From: Citrifermentans bemidjiense Bem
GTDB lineage: Bacteria; Desulfobacterota; Desulfuromonadia; Geobacterales; Geobacteraceae
Length of the DNA: 64,000 nt
Reading direction: 5' to 3'
Assembly: GCF_000020725.1 (NCBI RefSeq)
Contig: NC_011146.1
Location: 4,344,001 to 4,408,000, forward strand
Shown here: piece by piece, positions 25,301 through 34,364 of the stretch
Numbering within the stretch: the stretch's first letter is position 1
Layout of the letters: the number at the start of each line of letters is the position of its first letter
Position numbers and translations under genes: made by a program
Notes under the pieces: model-generated
The model's database searches: none
What the model saw: the letters and a program-made list of their open reading frames with translations, nothing else
Told to the model about the DNA's origin: nothing

Positions 25301-25331
25301 TTTTTTGCCTCCTCAGGCTTTTCTTTGGTTT

Positions 25332-25359
25332 AGGGACGCGTCAATCGGTCGGCGTCCCT
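25332..25359. other. Intercistronic hairpin before flgE
   Basis: AGGGACGC and GCGTCCCT flank a 12-base loop in the 108-base space between the upstream flagellar gene and flgE. No T-run follows. It may pace flgE expression relative to the upstream genes. Confidence 0.45.
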
Positions 25360-25408
25360 TGGGCTTTCCTTCTGGAGGGCCAGCCCGTTGCAGTTTGGAT
25401 CGCGGTCT

Positions 25409-25801
25409 CTAGAAAAAAACCGCCGAATCGATGTTGGTGAAAACGTTCCCTTTCATGCTCTGCCGATCCATGGCCGTGACCACTGTCCGGTTTTTGACGC
25501 TGACCACCAGCGCCGCGTCCCCCATCATGATCAGGGATTCCTTCCCCCCCTTTTGCGCCACGCTGTCCACTGCCCCCTTGAGCTGCTCCATGTCGCTGTC
25601 GGAGAGGGTGATGCCGCGGGACTTGAGCCTTTCCTGCGCGTGCTGGGAGAGTCGGACCGGCTGCCCGGTCAGTTTCTGGTCCAGTACCTGGGCGAAGGGG
25701 GTGCTGCTCCCGACGCTTTTACCGGCCGGCTGGTTGACGTTTGGCCTGGGCTTGACCGGCGCCTGGATCGGTTGCGGAAACAGGATGCTGTTGTCGATCA
25801 T
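25409..25801 (-). CDS. Flagellar operon protein, TIGR02530 type
   Basis: A 130-residue protein with FAQVLDQKL, LSQHAQERLKSRGITLS and a C-terminal SVKNRTVVTAMDRQSM pattern. These match the small uncharacterised flagellar family found between flgD and flgE in many genomes. It lies two bases after flgD. The family's molecular role is not established to my knowledge. Confidence 0.8.
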   Translation of the reverse strand: MIDNSILFPQPIQAPVKPRPNVNQPAGKSVGSSTPFAQVLDQKLTGQPVRLSQHAQERLKSRGITLSDSDMEQLKGAVDSVAQKGGKESLIMMGDAALVVSVKNRTVVTAMDRQSMKGNVFTNIDSAVFF

Positions 25802-25803
25802 GG

Positions 25804-26469
25804 CTAGGCTCCCCCGGTAACGGAAGTCACCTCGGTCAGCTTAAGCTTGAGTGCCCCGATCGAGAGCATCGGGCTTGCGCCGGACATGTCCACGCCGTCC
25901 ACCTTGCCCATAACCAGGCCCGCGGCGGTGACGTTGCTGCCGGAGGCGGTCTTCGCGGATACGCTGAAGCTGTAGGTGCCGGCCGCAAGTTGCGTCCCCT
26001 TGTCGTCGGTACCGTCCCAGGTGACGCTCCCAGCCCCGGCGCCCTTGCTGCCGCCGGAAAGGGTCCTCACCACCTTGCCGCTTTGGTCCGTGACCGACAC
26101 GGTGACCTGGTCCGCCGCACTGTCCAGCTTGTACTGGATTGTGGACGGGCTCCCCGATTTCAGTTCCAGCTGGTTTCCCTGCGCCTCCACCTGTTTGCCG
26201 ATCAGGGTGACGGCGGCTAACGTGGCCGAGTTGCTCCCCTGGTTCAGCATGTTCTGCAGGTTGCTGTTGGTGTTGTAGGCCTGCTCGACCTGGGTCAGTT
26301 GGGCCAGTTGCGAAATGAACTGGGTGCCGTCCTGCGGGTTGAGCGGGTCCTGGTTCTGCAGCTGGGTCACGAAGAGCTTGAGAAAGTCGTCCTTGTTCAT
26401 GCCGGTCGACTTTTTCATCTCCGCCTGCGCCGCTGCCGTGGTCGCGGTAGATGTTACGTCTGTAACCAT
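25804..26469 (-). CDS. flgD: Flagellar hook capping protein FlgD
   Basis: A 221-residue scaffold for hook assembly. The N-terminal signature is DDFLKLFVTQLQNQDPLNPQ followed by TQFISQLAQLTQVEQ. The C-terminal half has the Ig/tudor-like pattern DQSGKVVRTLSGGSKGAG and WDGTDDKGTQLAAGTYSF. It lies 17 bases after fliK. Confidence 0.94.
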   Translation of the reverse strand: MVTDVTSTATTAAAQAEMKKSTGMNKDDFLKLFVTQLQNQDPLNPQDGTQFISQLAQLTQVEQAYNTNSNLQNMLNQGSNSATLAAVTLIGKQVEAQGNQLELKSGSPSTIQYKLDSAADQVTVSVTDQSGKVVRTLSGGSKGAGAGSVTWDGTDDKGTQLAAGTYSFSVSAKTASGSNVTAAGLVMGKVDGVDMSGASPMLSIGALKLKLTEVTSVTGGA

Positions 26470-26486
26470 TTTCTTGCCTCCTGTGA

Positions 26487-28469
26487 TCAGAATCTCACGT
26501 CCAGCAGGTTGTTGACCTCAGCCGTCAGATAATTGACTCGGGTCTCCTGCGGGGCGTCGTAACCTCCCCCCCGGGCGAACCTGGAGGCGGATTGCTGCCG
26601 CTGGTTCGCCCTCTCCTCGTAAAGCGGTTGCTGGAAGCCGCCGCTGCCGGTGGAGACGTTGAACCCGTCCATGGCGAGATCCTTGCCGGAAAGGGCCTCC
26701 TTCAGGGAGTCCAGGTTGCTCATCAAGAGGTCCTTGACCATGCGGTTGTCCGCCTGGACCTCGACCTTGAGCCGGTTGTGCTCCATGCTCACCTGGATCT
26801 TCAGCTCGCCCAGTTCCCCGGGGTTGAGCCTGATGCTCATCTGGCCGTTTCCTTTGCCGTCATGGGTCACCACCCCATCCTTCACCTGGGAAAGGATGTG
26901 CTCATGCAGCGCGCTGCGGGTGGCGGTCTGGTGTGATTCGGGTGCCGCCGTTTCCGCCATGCTCCCCTGCGCCCCTACCGCGGCGCCTTGAAGCTGTGCG
27001 TTTTGGCTCTCCTGCCCTTGCTGCTGGTGTCCCTGCTGCTTGAACTGGGACCCCTCGGCTCCGCGCAGTTGCTCCGGGGTTATTGCTGCGGATACGACCG
27101 GGGCTCCCTTGGTGCCGGTGAGATCCTTTGCGGCCGCGCTGGCCGCCTCCGGTTGGCCGGCGTTGTCGGCTCCCTGAACCGGGACGTGCTTCTCGTCACC
27201 GTGCTGCAAATCCCTTCTCTGCGCCGTCCTTTCGGTCGCCTGGGCCGCCTCCGGGCGGGGCGCCTCGGGGGTTGCCCCCTGCTGCTGCGGATGGATTACC
27301 TCGCCCTGGGCCTTCGCCTTGGGGGCGGCCTGCGCCGTCACCTCGGCAGTCCCGGGATTGCCCGCCGCTTTCTGCTGCTCCTTATTTGCATCCGCCGCTT
27401 CGTCGGCGTGGATCGCCTGCTGCGCCGCTTCGGGCGCGGTCTGCGTCAAGGATTCCCGGACGCTTCCGTTGACCGGCGTCGCCACGAACCCTGCGGCCGC
27501 ACCCTTCGCCCCCGGCTGCGCCGGGTTGCTCTCCTCCATCCGCGCCGCTTCTGTGGCGCCCGATGCTACTGCCTCCCCTTTCTGCTGCGGGAGTTCCGCC
27601 TGCTCCGCCTTCTGGCCGAGTTTCGTTGAGGCCGGCTGCTGCGGCTGACCCGCTTCCGGGAGCACCGCCTTTTCCGCCTGTGCAGCGGCTATCTGCGCCT
27701 CAGGCCGCTCCACCGCCTGCCGCTCTAGAGCCTTTTGCTGCAATTCATCCAGCTGAGTGAGCGCGTTGGCGCCCGCTGCTACTTGAGCCTCGGTACCCCT
27801 GCGCTCCCGGGCGGCCTCCACCTTCCCCGCGGCTACCTCCAGCCCGCGCGGTACTGCGCCCTGTTCCACTGCTGCCGCCTTGGGGGCGGGTTGTGTCGCC
27901 GCTGCTGCCGCCATTTCCTGCCCGGCCGGTTTGGGCGAAGCCGCCTGCACCGGCGCCTCTTCATCCCTTTCGCCGTCCGTAGTGACGGTTTCCATCTCCG
28001 GCAGTATCTTCCCTGCCGTAGCCACTTCTGCCGTCGCCACTTCTGCCGTCGCCACTTCTGCCGCAGCCGTTTCCGCACCGGCAGGGGCCGTCCCCTGTTC
28101 CGGTTTCGCCGCCAGGTCGCTCTTCAGCGCCTGCCAGGTCATCACCAGCTGCAGCCTGGCTCCGCCGGTCGCGGACCTTTGCCCTGTCGGGTTCGCAACG
28201 GATCCTTCCTGCGCCGTTTCGGGCAGGACGAGGTTTGCCGCGGACATCTGCTCCGCAACCTCCTTTTTAGTAGCGCCGCTTTCCGGTTGCGCGGCAGGAA
28301 CTGCCGTGGCCGCAGCTCCCTTTTCCCAGAAACCGGCCGGTTGCTTCCCCTGCAGCAGTTGCTGAAAGAGGCCACCCCCTTCCCCCGCCGTCGCGGCGGT
28401 TCCCGATCCCGGTGCCGTCGCGGCGGCCGGTGCTGCTTCTGTTGCCAATGTTGCGTTTGCTATCATCAT
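26487..28469 (-). CDS. fliK: Flagellar hook-length control protein FliK
   Basis: A 660-residue protein with a long Ala/Gln/Glu-rich, low-complexity N-terminal two-thirds and a conserved C-terminal substrate-switch domain (IRLNPGELGELKIQVSMEHN, then MSNLDSLKEALSGKDLAMDG). The unstructured part acts as a molecular ruler in the family. A three-copy 15-base tandem repeat lies within it. First gene of the fliK-flgD-flgE unit, with GAGGAGG before the tandem ATGs and a sigma-54 promoter upstream. Confidence 0.93.
   Translation of the reverse strand: MMIANATLATEAAPAAATAPGSGTAATAGEGGGLFQQLLQGKQPAGFWEKGAAATAVPAAQPESGATKKEVAEQMSAANLVLPETAQEGSVANPTGQRSATGGARLQLVMTWQALKSDLAAKPEQGTAPAGAETAAAEVATAEVATAEVATAGKILPEMETVTTDGERDEEAPVQAASPKPAGQEMAAAAATQPAPKAAAVEQGAVPRGLEVAAGKVEAARERRGTEAQVAAGANALTQLDELQQKALERQAVERPEAQIAAAQAEKAVLPEAGQPQQPASTKLGQKAEQAELPQQKGEAVASGATEAARMEESNPAQPGAKGAAAGFVATPVNGSVRESLTQTAPEAAQQAIHADEAADANKEQQKAAGNPGTAEVTAQAAPKAKAQGEVIHPQQQGATPEAPRPEAAQATERTAQRRDLQHGDEKHVPVQGADNAGQPEAASAAAKDLTGTKGAPVVSAAITPEQLRGAEGSQFKQQGHQQQGQESQNAQLQGAAVGAQGSMAETAAPESHQTATRSALHEHILSQVKDGVVTHDGKGNGQMSIRLNPGELGELKIQVSMEHNRLKVEVQADNRMVKDLLMSNLDSLKEALSGKDLAMDGFNVSTGSGGFQQPLYEERANQRQQSASRFARGGGYDAPQETRVNYLTAEVNNLLDVRF
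28021..28065. repeat. 15-base tandem repeat inside fliK
   Basis: Three copies of GCCACTTCTGCCGTC (the last ending GCA) encode repeated Glu-Val-Ala-Thr-Ala units in the disordered ruler region. Unit number could change by slippage without a frameshift. Confidence 0.75.
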
Positions 28470-28537
28470 GGTTCTTTCACCTCCTCTTTTTCCGACATAA
28501 GCGCTGCGCTTTCCATCGCCGCGCCAAAACCATTACT

Positions 28538-28553
28538 TGCAAACCTTCGGCCA
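28538..28553 (-). promoter_or_regulatory. Sigma-54 promoter of the fliK operon
   Basis: On the minus strand TGGCCGAAGGTTTGCA has the GG-N10-GC spacing and TTGCA box. Predicted start near 28526, about 57 bases before the fliK ATG. Confidence 0.75.
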
Positions 28554-28631
28554 GCGAAGAACCCGATTCCGAATCACCCATACAAGGTTTTCCCGGGTGG
28601 TTACCGGACTTCTCTTCCGTGGCTAACGGCT

Positions 28632-29126
28632 TTAAATCAGGTTCAGGCGGGTCCACTCCAGCACCCTGGGCTGGGTGAGGAGCGGGATCAGCTTGACCGC
28701 CGTCTTCTGGTCCATGAGGTTCAGCATCTCGATCACGATCTTGTCGTCCAGCTTGTTCAGGAGGTCCGCTGCGTCCTGGGGCTTCAGCCCCTTGTAGATC
28801 TTGATCATCTTCTTGTAGCGTTCGTCGTCCTGCTTCTTCTTGGCGACCAGCGACCCCTCGATCCCCTTCTTGGCCAGGTTCAGCTCCTTGACCCGGGCGT
28901 CCAGCTGCGCCGAAAGCTGTTTCAGCGCCGCTTCCTTCGCCTGCAGTTGCGCCTCCTTCTGGGCCAGCTGCTGCCGATTCGCCTCCAGGGCGGCGGCGTC
29001 GTTGGCGGGGGGCTTCGCCGGCACCGTTCTCACCTCGGCCGCATCGGCCCCGGGGCCCATATGGAACACTCCGAAAAGGTTCAGAGCCAGGAAAACCAGC
29101 GCCAGCGTGAGCAGCACCTTCGTCAC
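28632..29126 (-). CDS. motE: MotE-like flagellar protein
   Basis: A 164-residue protein starting at GTG 29126, overlapping the fliJ stop as GTGA. One N-terminal helix (about 3-20) is followed by a coiled coil (about 48-100, Ala/Gln/Lys/Glu heptads). A C-terminal MgtE-N-like domain follows (YKGLKPQDAADLLNKLDDKI). This architecture matches MotE, a membrane chaperone for stator protein MotC in other bacteria. No motC or motA/B lies in the window. Last gene of the flgB operon. Confidence 0.75.
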   Translation of the reverse strand: MTKVLLTLALVFLALNLFGVFHMGPGADAAEVRTVPAKPPANDAAALEANRQQLAQKEAQLQAKEAALKQLSAQLDARVKELNLAKKGIEGSLVAKKKQDDERYKKMIKIYKGLKPQDAADLLNKLDDKIVIEMLNLMDQKTAVKLIPLLTQPRVLEWTRLNLI

Positions 29127-29566
29127 TTCTGCCCCCTCTGCACCGCTATCTCGTCCAGGAAAGCCCGCTCCTTGTAGAGCTGCTCCATCCTCAGGTCGCG
29201 CATCTTCTTCTCCTTGAACACCTCGAGCGCCTTCTTCTCCTTGGAGGCGACCAAAAGCGCCTCCCGCTTCTCGTGCACCGCCTTCTCCAGCGTGGTCAGC
29301 GAATCCCTCAGCTGCTGGATCTCGTGCGCCTTGCGCCTGGTGAAGTCGCCGTAGAGCTGGAGGTCCTTCGCCTCGATCCCCCCCGCCTGCCGCTGGGCGC
29401 ATTCCTGCGCGAGCCGCTCCATGAGCGCCTTTTCGCTCCTGAGCCTTTCACGCGCCGTCTCGTGCTGCTGCTTTGCCGTCGCAAGTTCCAGCTGGTGCAT
29501 CTTCTCGACTTCCTTGCGGAACTTGAGCACCTGTTCCAGCCTGAATTCCGGTCCTGCCATGGCCAA
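29123..29566 (-). CDS. fliJ: Flagellar export chaperone FliJ
   Basis: A 147-residue, almost entirely coiled-coil protein (FRLEQVLKFRKEVEKMHQLE through KEKKALEVFKEKK). Length, charge and position directly after fliI identify it as FliJ, the central stalk-like part of the export ATPase complex. Confidence 0.88.
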   Translation of the reverse strand: MAMAGPEFRLEQVLKFRKEVEKMHQLELATAKQQHETARERLRSEKALMERLAQECAQRQAGGIEAKDLQLYGDFTRRKAHEIQQLRDSLTTLEKAVHEKREALLVASKEKKALEVFKEKKMRDLRMEQLYKERAFLDEIAVQRGQK

Positions 29567-29656
29567 CCCTCCCCTTACGCCAAGCCCACCTTCTTGCCAA
29601 CCTTCTTGCTAAATCCACCCTTGGTCCTGCAGGGTTCGAGCCGAGCCGGCCTCGAT

Positions 29657-30961
29657 TCATTCGAAAATCCGCTCCAGGGCGGCTATCGATTCCTCGAAGT
29701 TCACCTCGTCGCCCACGTCCTGCTTCAGATAGCCGATCATCTGCTCCATCTTGGCAACGGCATAGTCTATCTTCGGGTTGCTCCCGCTCTTGTAGGCGCC
29801 GATGTTGATCATGTCCTCGGCCTGCCGGTAGGTGGCCAGGAGCTCCTTGAACCTCCCCGCGAGCGCCTTGTGCTCCTTGGTGGCTACGTCGGACATGACG
29901 CGGCTGGCGCTGTTCATCAGGTCGATCGGGGGGTAGATGTTGCGCGCCGCAAGCTCGCGGGTCAGGATGATATGCCCGTCCAGGATGCTCCTCATGGCGT
30001 CGGAGATCGGCTCGTTGAAGTCGTCCCCCTCGACGAGCACGGTGTACAGGCCGGTGATGCTCCCCCCCTGGAAGTTGCCGGTCCGCTCCAAAAGCCTCGG
30101 CAGCGCCGCGAAAACCGAAGGGGTGTACCCCTTGGTGGTGGGAGGTTCGCCGATGGCAAGCCCCACCTCGCGCATCGCCATGGCGAACCGGGTCGCGGAG
30201 TCCATCATCAGGAGCACCTTCTTCCCCTGGGCCTGGAAGTACTCGGCTATGGTGGTCGCTATGTATGCCCCGCGCATCCGGACCAGGGGAGGCTGGTCGC
30301 TGGTTGCCACCACCACGACCGATTTCCTCAATCCCTCCTTTTGCAGGTCCTTCTCGATGAATTCCCTGAGCTCCCTGCCGCGCTCGCCGATCAGGGCGAT
30401 CACGTTGACGTCGGCCTCGGTGTAGCGGGCGATCATACCCAAAAGGGTCGACTTGCCGACGCCTGAGCCCGCCATGATCCCGACCCTCTGCCCCTCGCCG
30501 CAGGTCAAAAGCCCGTTGATGGCGCGAATGCCCAGGTTCAGCGGCTTCCTTATGGGACGCCTTTTCATCGGGTTCACCGGGAGCGCGTAGATGGGGTATT
30601 CGTCGGCGACCTCTATGGGGCCCTTGTCGTCGATCGGCTGCCCCAGCCCGTCGATCACCCGCCCCAAAAGGGCCGGTCCCACACCCAGCGCCGCCTTCTC
30701 GCGCCGGACCGAGATCACCGAACCGAGCCCCACGCCGCGCAGTTCGCCCAAAGGCATCAGGAGCGTCTTGTTCTCACGGAAGCCGACCACCTCGGCGGGG
30801 ATCGGGGCATGCCCCTCGGAATGGACCTCGCAGACGCTCCCGACGGCGGTCTCGGGGCAGTACCCCTCGATGACGAGCCCCACAACCTGGGTCACCTTGC
30901 CGTGGAAGCGCACCGGCTTCGCCCCCTCGACCACCGGCATGTAGCGCGAGAGATTAATCAC
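29657..30961 (-). CDS. fliI: Flagellar export ATPase FliI
   Basis: A 434-residue F1-beta-like ATPase that energises flagellar export. Walker A is GSGVGKSTL (near residues 165-173), followed by ALIGERGRELREF and the LLMMDSATRFAMA Walker B region. It overlaps fliH by eight bases. A 90-base gap without obvious features separates it from fliJ. Confidence 0.95.
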   Translation of the reverse strand: MINLSRYMPVVEGAKPVRFHGKVTQVVGLVIEGYCPETAVGSVCEVHSEGHAPIPAEVVGFRENKTLLMPLGELRGVGLGSVISVRREKAALGVGPALLGRVIDGLGQPIDDKGPIEVADEYPIYALPVNPMKRRPIRKPLNLGIRAINGLLTCGEGQRVGIMAGSGVGKSTLLGMIARYTEADVNVIALIGERGRELREFIEKDLQKEGLRKSVVVVATSDQPPLVRMRGAYIATTIAEYFQAQGKKVLLMMDSATRFAMAMREVGLAIGEPPTTKGYTPSVFAALPRLLERTGNFQGGSITGLYTVLVEGDDFNEPISDAMRSILDGHIILTRELAARNIYPPIDLMNSASRVMSDVATKEHKALAGRFKELLATYRQAEDMINIGAYKSGSNPKIDYAVAKMEQMIGYLKQDVGDEVNFEESIAALERIFE

Positions 30962-31670
30962 CAGGTTCCACCTCGCGCTGGGCGTTGCGCTCCTCGCTGA
31001 GCCTGCGGAAGATCTCCTCCAGTTGCGCCTCGATTCCGGCCTCGATGTTGCCGCGCACCGTCTCCACGATGCAGCCGGCGGGGGGGAGGGTGGGATCTTC
31101 CCTCAGGGTGATGCGCTTTCTTTCCCGGGAAAGCATTTCGAACTGCGACGAGTAGGCCACCACCTGGTACTCCTCGGGGTTCAGCCGCACCAGGATCTCT
31201 CCCTCTTCCGAGGCGAGTTCCAGGGCCCCCTGCACCAGCCCTATCACCATCCCCGGGTCGAGCGTCAGCTCGCGCATCATCACCTTGCGGGCGATCAGCA
31301 CCGATAGCTTCAGGAGGTCTTCCTCGGCCTCGCGCATTAACTGCCCCCTGAGCGTTCCGATAGACAGAAGCCCTTGGGCCAGCGCCTCGCCGACCTTGGC
31401 CAGATCCTCCTCGGCCTGCTGCCTTCCCTTCTTGAAACCTTCGGCGTGCGCCTGCTGGATGCGCCTGAGCGCCTCCTCCTCCGGGATGCAGGGGGGAGGG
31501 GGCTCCGGCTCCTCTTCCAGCTCGGGCTCGGGCTCGGGCTCCGGGGCTCCCAGCCGGACCGCCCGGAACTCCTCCTTCTCCGGCGCCGGCGCCGGGGGGG
31601 CAGCACCCAGCGGTCCCAAGAGAAACGGGGACGATTCGCAACCCCTTCTGATGATCTTAGACGAGGACAT
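30954..31670 (-). CDS. fliH: Flagellar export regulator FliH
   Basis: A 238-residue protein from the ATG at 31670 (MSSSKIIRRG), overlapping fliG by 14 bases. The frame is open further 5' only as a shadow of fliG. A proline/glutamate-rich segment (EPEPEPELEEEPEPPPP, near 45-61) precedes a coiled coil and the C-terminal domain homologous to V/A-ATPase E subunits (ARKVMMRELTLDPGM). It regulates and docks FliI. Confidence 0.87.
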   Translation of the reverse strand: MSSSKIIRRGCESSPFLLGPLGAAPPAPAPEKEEFRAVRLGAPEPEPEPELEEEPEPPPPCIPEEEALRRIQQAHAEGFKKGRQQAEEDLAKVGEALAQGLLSIGTLRGQLMREAEEDLLKLSVLIARKVMMRELTLDPGMVIGLVQGALELASEEGEILVRLNPEEYQVVAYSSQFEMLSRERKRITLREDPTLPPAGCIVETVRGNIEAGIEAQLEEIFRRLSEERNAQREVEPGD

Positions 31671-32649
31671 CTTCCGCCCCGCGTCCCGCGATGACCACCT
31701 TCCCTTCCTCCTCCATCTTCCGGACGATCTTGATGATCTCGCTCTGCGCCTTCTCAACGTCGGAGAGGCGCACCGGCCCCATGACCTCCAGGTCCTCTTT
31801 GATCATCTCGGCTGCGCGGCTGGAGATGTTGCGGAAGATCTTGTCCTTCACCTCGTCCACCGAGGTCTTCATGGCGAGCGTCAGTGTGTCGTTGGAGATC
31901 TCCCTCATGATGGACTGGATGGCGCGGTCGTCCAGCTTGAAGATGTCCTCGAAGGTGAACAGGTGCTTCCTGATCACCTCCGCCAGCGGCGGGTTCATGG
32001 TGTCGAGCTTGTCCAGGATCTTCTTCTCGCGGCTTCTGTCCAGGTGCGCGAACATGTCGACCACCTTCTCGACGCCGCCGACCTTGAACCGCTGCACCCC
32101 GCCCAAAGCGGTGAGCTCGACTCGGATCACCTCGTCGATCTCGGCCAGGATCTCCGGTGAGACCTGGTCCACCTCGGCGATCCTGATCACCACCTCGGCC
32201 TGCAGTTCCTGCGGCAGGAGGGAGATGATCTCGCTGGTCTGCTTGGGCTTCAACTTGGCGAGAACCACGGCGATGGTCTGGGGATGCTCCTGGGAAAAGA
32301 AGTTGGCGATGGTGCGCGCATCCATGGTGGAGAGGATGTCCGCCATGTCGCCGATGCCGGAGGTGCGGATCTCCTGCAGAAGCGTCTCGGCGCGCAAGGG
32401 TCCCAGCGCCTTCTCGAGGATCTTCTTGACGAACTCCTCCCCCTGCGAGAAGAACCCGGTTTCCGGGTTGGTGATATCGGTAAATTCGGCCACCACCTGC
32501 GCGATCTCCTCGCGCGGCACGTGCCCGAGCTTGGACATGCTCTGGCTGATCCTCTTGATGTCTCCGTCGTCCATGTGGGAGAACACCTTCGCGGTCGCCT
32601 CGGGGCCCAGGTACAAAAGGAGTATGGCGGACTTCTCCGCTCCGGTCAT
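31657..32649 (-). CDS. fliG: Flagellar motor switch protein FliG
   Basis: A 330-residue torque-generating C-ring protein. Visible family regions are the N-terminal GAEKSAILLLYLG, the middle EHPQTIAVVLAKLKP (EHPQ motif, around residue 125) and the C-terminal charged torque helix near DDRAIQSIMREI. It follows fliF by 26 bases. Confidence 0.96.
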   Translation of the reverse strand: MTGAEKSAILLLYLGPEATAKVFSHMDDGDIKRISQSMSKLGHVPREEIAQVVAEFTDITNPETGFFSQGEEFVKKILEKALGPLRAETLLQEIRTSGIGDMADILSTMDARTIANFFSQEHPQTIAVVLAKLKPKQTSEIISLLPQELQAEVVIRIAEVDQVSPEILAEIDEVIRVELTALGGVQRFKVGGVEKVVDMFAHLDRSREKKILDKLDTMNPPLAEVIRKHLFTFEDIFKLDDRAIQSIMREISNDTLTLAMKTSVDEVKDKIFRNISSRAAEMIKEDLEVMGPVRLSDVEKAQSEIIKIVRKMEEEGKVVIAGRGAEDVLV

Positions 32650-32675
32650 GCGGCACCTCTGCTAATGGCTTTCAT

Positions 32676-34247
32676 CTAGTCCTTGCGCGTTAGCCAGTTC
32701 TGAAGGATCTGGGCTGCCTGGTAGGGGTCCTGCTTCACCTTCTCGACCAGCTCGAGCTGGGTGACTCTCATCTTCTCGTGCTCGACCTTCTGCATCTCGA
32801 GCATCTGCTGCTGCTCCACGTCGTCCTGGATGGGGAGGAAGTGGTGGGCCGCTTTCTCGATCTTGAGCATCTTCATGAGCGGACGGATCACGTAAAAGAG
32901 CAGCGCCAGGAAAGCGAGCCCGATCAGCCCGTTTTTGATCAGCGTCTGCACGATGGGGGCGTCGTACCAGGACGGCTGCTCCCCACCCTGGTCCCCGGTC
33001 TCTTGGAAGGGGATGTTGGCCACGGTGACCTGGTCGCCGCGTTCGGCGTTGAAGCCGACCGCGCTTTTCACCAGCGACTCGATCTTCTGCATCTCGTCGG
33101 GGCTCCTCGGCTGGTACTTCGGGGTGGCGCCCGGCTTGGCCCCCGGCGAGAGCTCGTACTTGCCGTCCACGAGGATCGCCACCGACACCTTGGAGAGCGA
33201 CCCCACCGGCTCGATGATCCTCGCGGTGGAGCGGCTCACTTCGTAGTTCAGCGTCTCGTCGGTCTTGGAACCGCCGCCGGTGGTGCTCCCCGCGGCACCC
33301 TGGGCGCGCCCCATGTTGGACTGGACGCCGGGGACGCCGCTGGCGGTGCTGCTGCCCCCCCCCTTCTCCTCGCTTCTTTGCTCGCTTCTCACCGCGGCGC
33401 TTTCCGGGTCGTAGCGCTCCTCGTACTTCTCGACCTGCTTGAAGTCGAAGCTCGCCGAGACGCGCGCAACGGATTTCCCCGAGCCTACCACGCGGTCCAG
33501 AAGCGACTGCAGCTTCTCCTCCTCGGTCTTCTCGAAGGCGCGCTGGGTGTCCTGGCGGGCGCCGGCCACCTTGCTGGTCGGGTCGTTGGGGGAATGGGAG
33601 GAGAGGACCTTGCCCCGGGTATCCAGGACGGTCACCTGCTCCGGGTCCATCCCCTCGATGGAGGAGGCGACCAGGTGCACGATCCCCTGCACCTCCCCCT
33701 CCCTAAGCTGCCGGTTCGACTTCATCTTGAGCACCACGGAGGCGGTGGCGGGCTTTTCCTGATCCTTGAACAGCGCCTTCTCCGGCAGGGCCAGGTGCAC
33801 CCGGGCCGACTCCACGCCGGCGATCTGGGCGATGGTGCGCCCAAGCTCACCCTGCAGCGCCCGCTGGTAGTTGAGCTTCTGCACGAACTCGGTCATGCCG
33901 AAGTTCTTCCGGTCGAAGATCTCGAAGCCGACGCCCCCTCCCTGGGGGAGCCCGTCGCTGGCCAGAGAGAGCCGCAGGTCGTAGACGTTGTCCGAGGGGA
34001 CCAGGATCGCCTTGCCGTCCGGGGAGATCTGGTACGGGACCTTTTGCTCCTTCAATTTTTTGACGATCTCGCCGGCGTCCTCCTGGGTCAGGTTGGCGAA
34101 CAGCGGCCGGTAATCGGTCTTGTTGGCCACGGCGATCAGCGCGGCGAAGCCGAGCAGGGAGGCGAGCGCCACCCCGCCTACCACGAGCCGCTTGGCGGTC
34201 GAAAGGGCGAGAAAAGGTTCCAGCAGTTTTTTAAGGCCTTCCGGCAT
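32676..34247 (-). CDS. fliF: Flagellar MS-ring protein FliF
   Basis: A 523-residue membrane protein with two helices (about 22-42 and 435-455). Ring-building motifs follow the first, including LPQGGGVGFEIFD and LNYQRALQGELGRTI. The conserved C-terminal FliG-binding tail (MRVTQLELVEKVKQDPYQAA) is intact. The Shine-Dalgarno GGAG is just upstream of the ATG, after a large intercistronic hairpin. Confidence 0.96.
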   Translation of the reverse strand: MPEGLKKLLEPFLALSTAKRLVVGGVALASLLGFAALIAVANKTDYRPLFANLTQEDAGEIVKKLKEQKVPYQISPDGKAILVPSDNVYDLRLSLASDGLPQGGGVGFEIFDRKNFGMTEFVQKLNYQRALQGELGRTIAQIAGVESARVHLALPEKALFKDQEKPATASVVLKMKSNRQLREGEVQGIVHLVASSIEGMDPEQVTVLDTRGKVLSSHSPNDPTSKVAGARQDTQRAFEKTEEEKLQSLLDRVVGSGKSVARVSASFDFKQVEKYEERYDPESAAVRSEQRSEEKGGGSSTASGVPGVQSNMGRAQGAAGSTTGGGSKTDETLNYEVSRSTARIIEPVGSLSKVSVAILVDGKYELSPGAKPGATPKYQPRSPDEMQKIESLVKSAVGFNAERGDQVTVANIPFQETGDQGGEQPSWYDAPIVQTLIKNGLIGLAFLALLFYVIRPLMKMLKIEKAAHHFLPIQDDVEQQQMLEMQKVEHEKMRVTQLELVEKVKQDPYQAAQILQNWLTRKD

Positions 34248-34269
34248 GGTGTCTCCAAAAACTACAGAT

Positions 34270-34360
34270 CAAGATTGAGATTGAGATTAAGAGAAAACCT
34301 TTCAGGCACCAGCCCAACCAAGGTTTTCCTCAATCTTAATCTTAATCTCAATCTCAATCT
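34270..34360. repeat. Large hexamer-built hairpin between fliE and fliF
   Basis: The left arm (34270-34300) and right arm (34319-34360) are inverted copies built from GATTGA/GATTAA hexamers and ending in GAAAACCTT. The right arm has an extra TTAAGATTGAG, so unit number differs between arms. It fills the fliE-fliF space and would form a stable stem in the operon mRNA. Confidence 0.8.
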
Positions 34361-34364
34361 GCCT

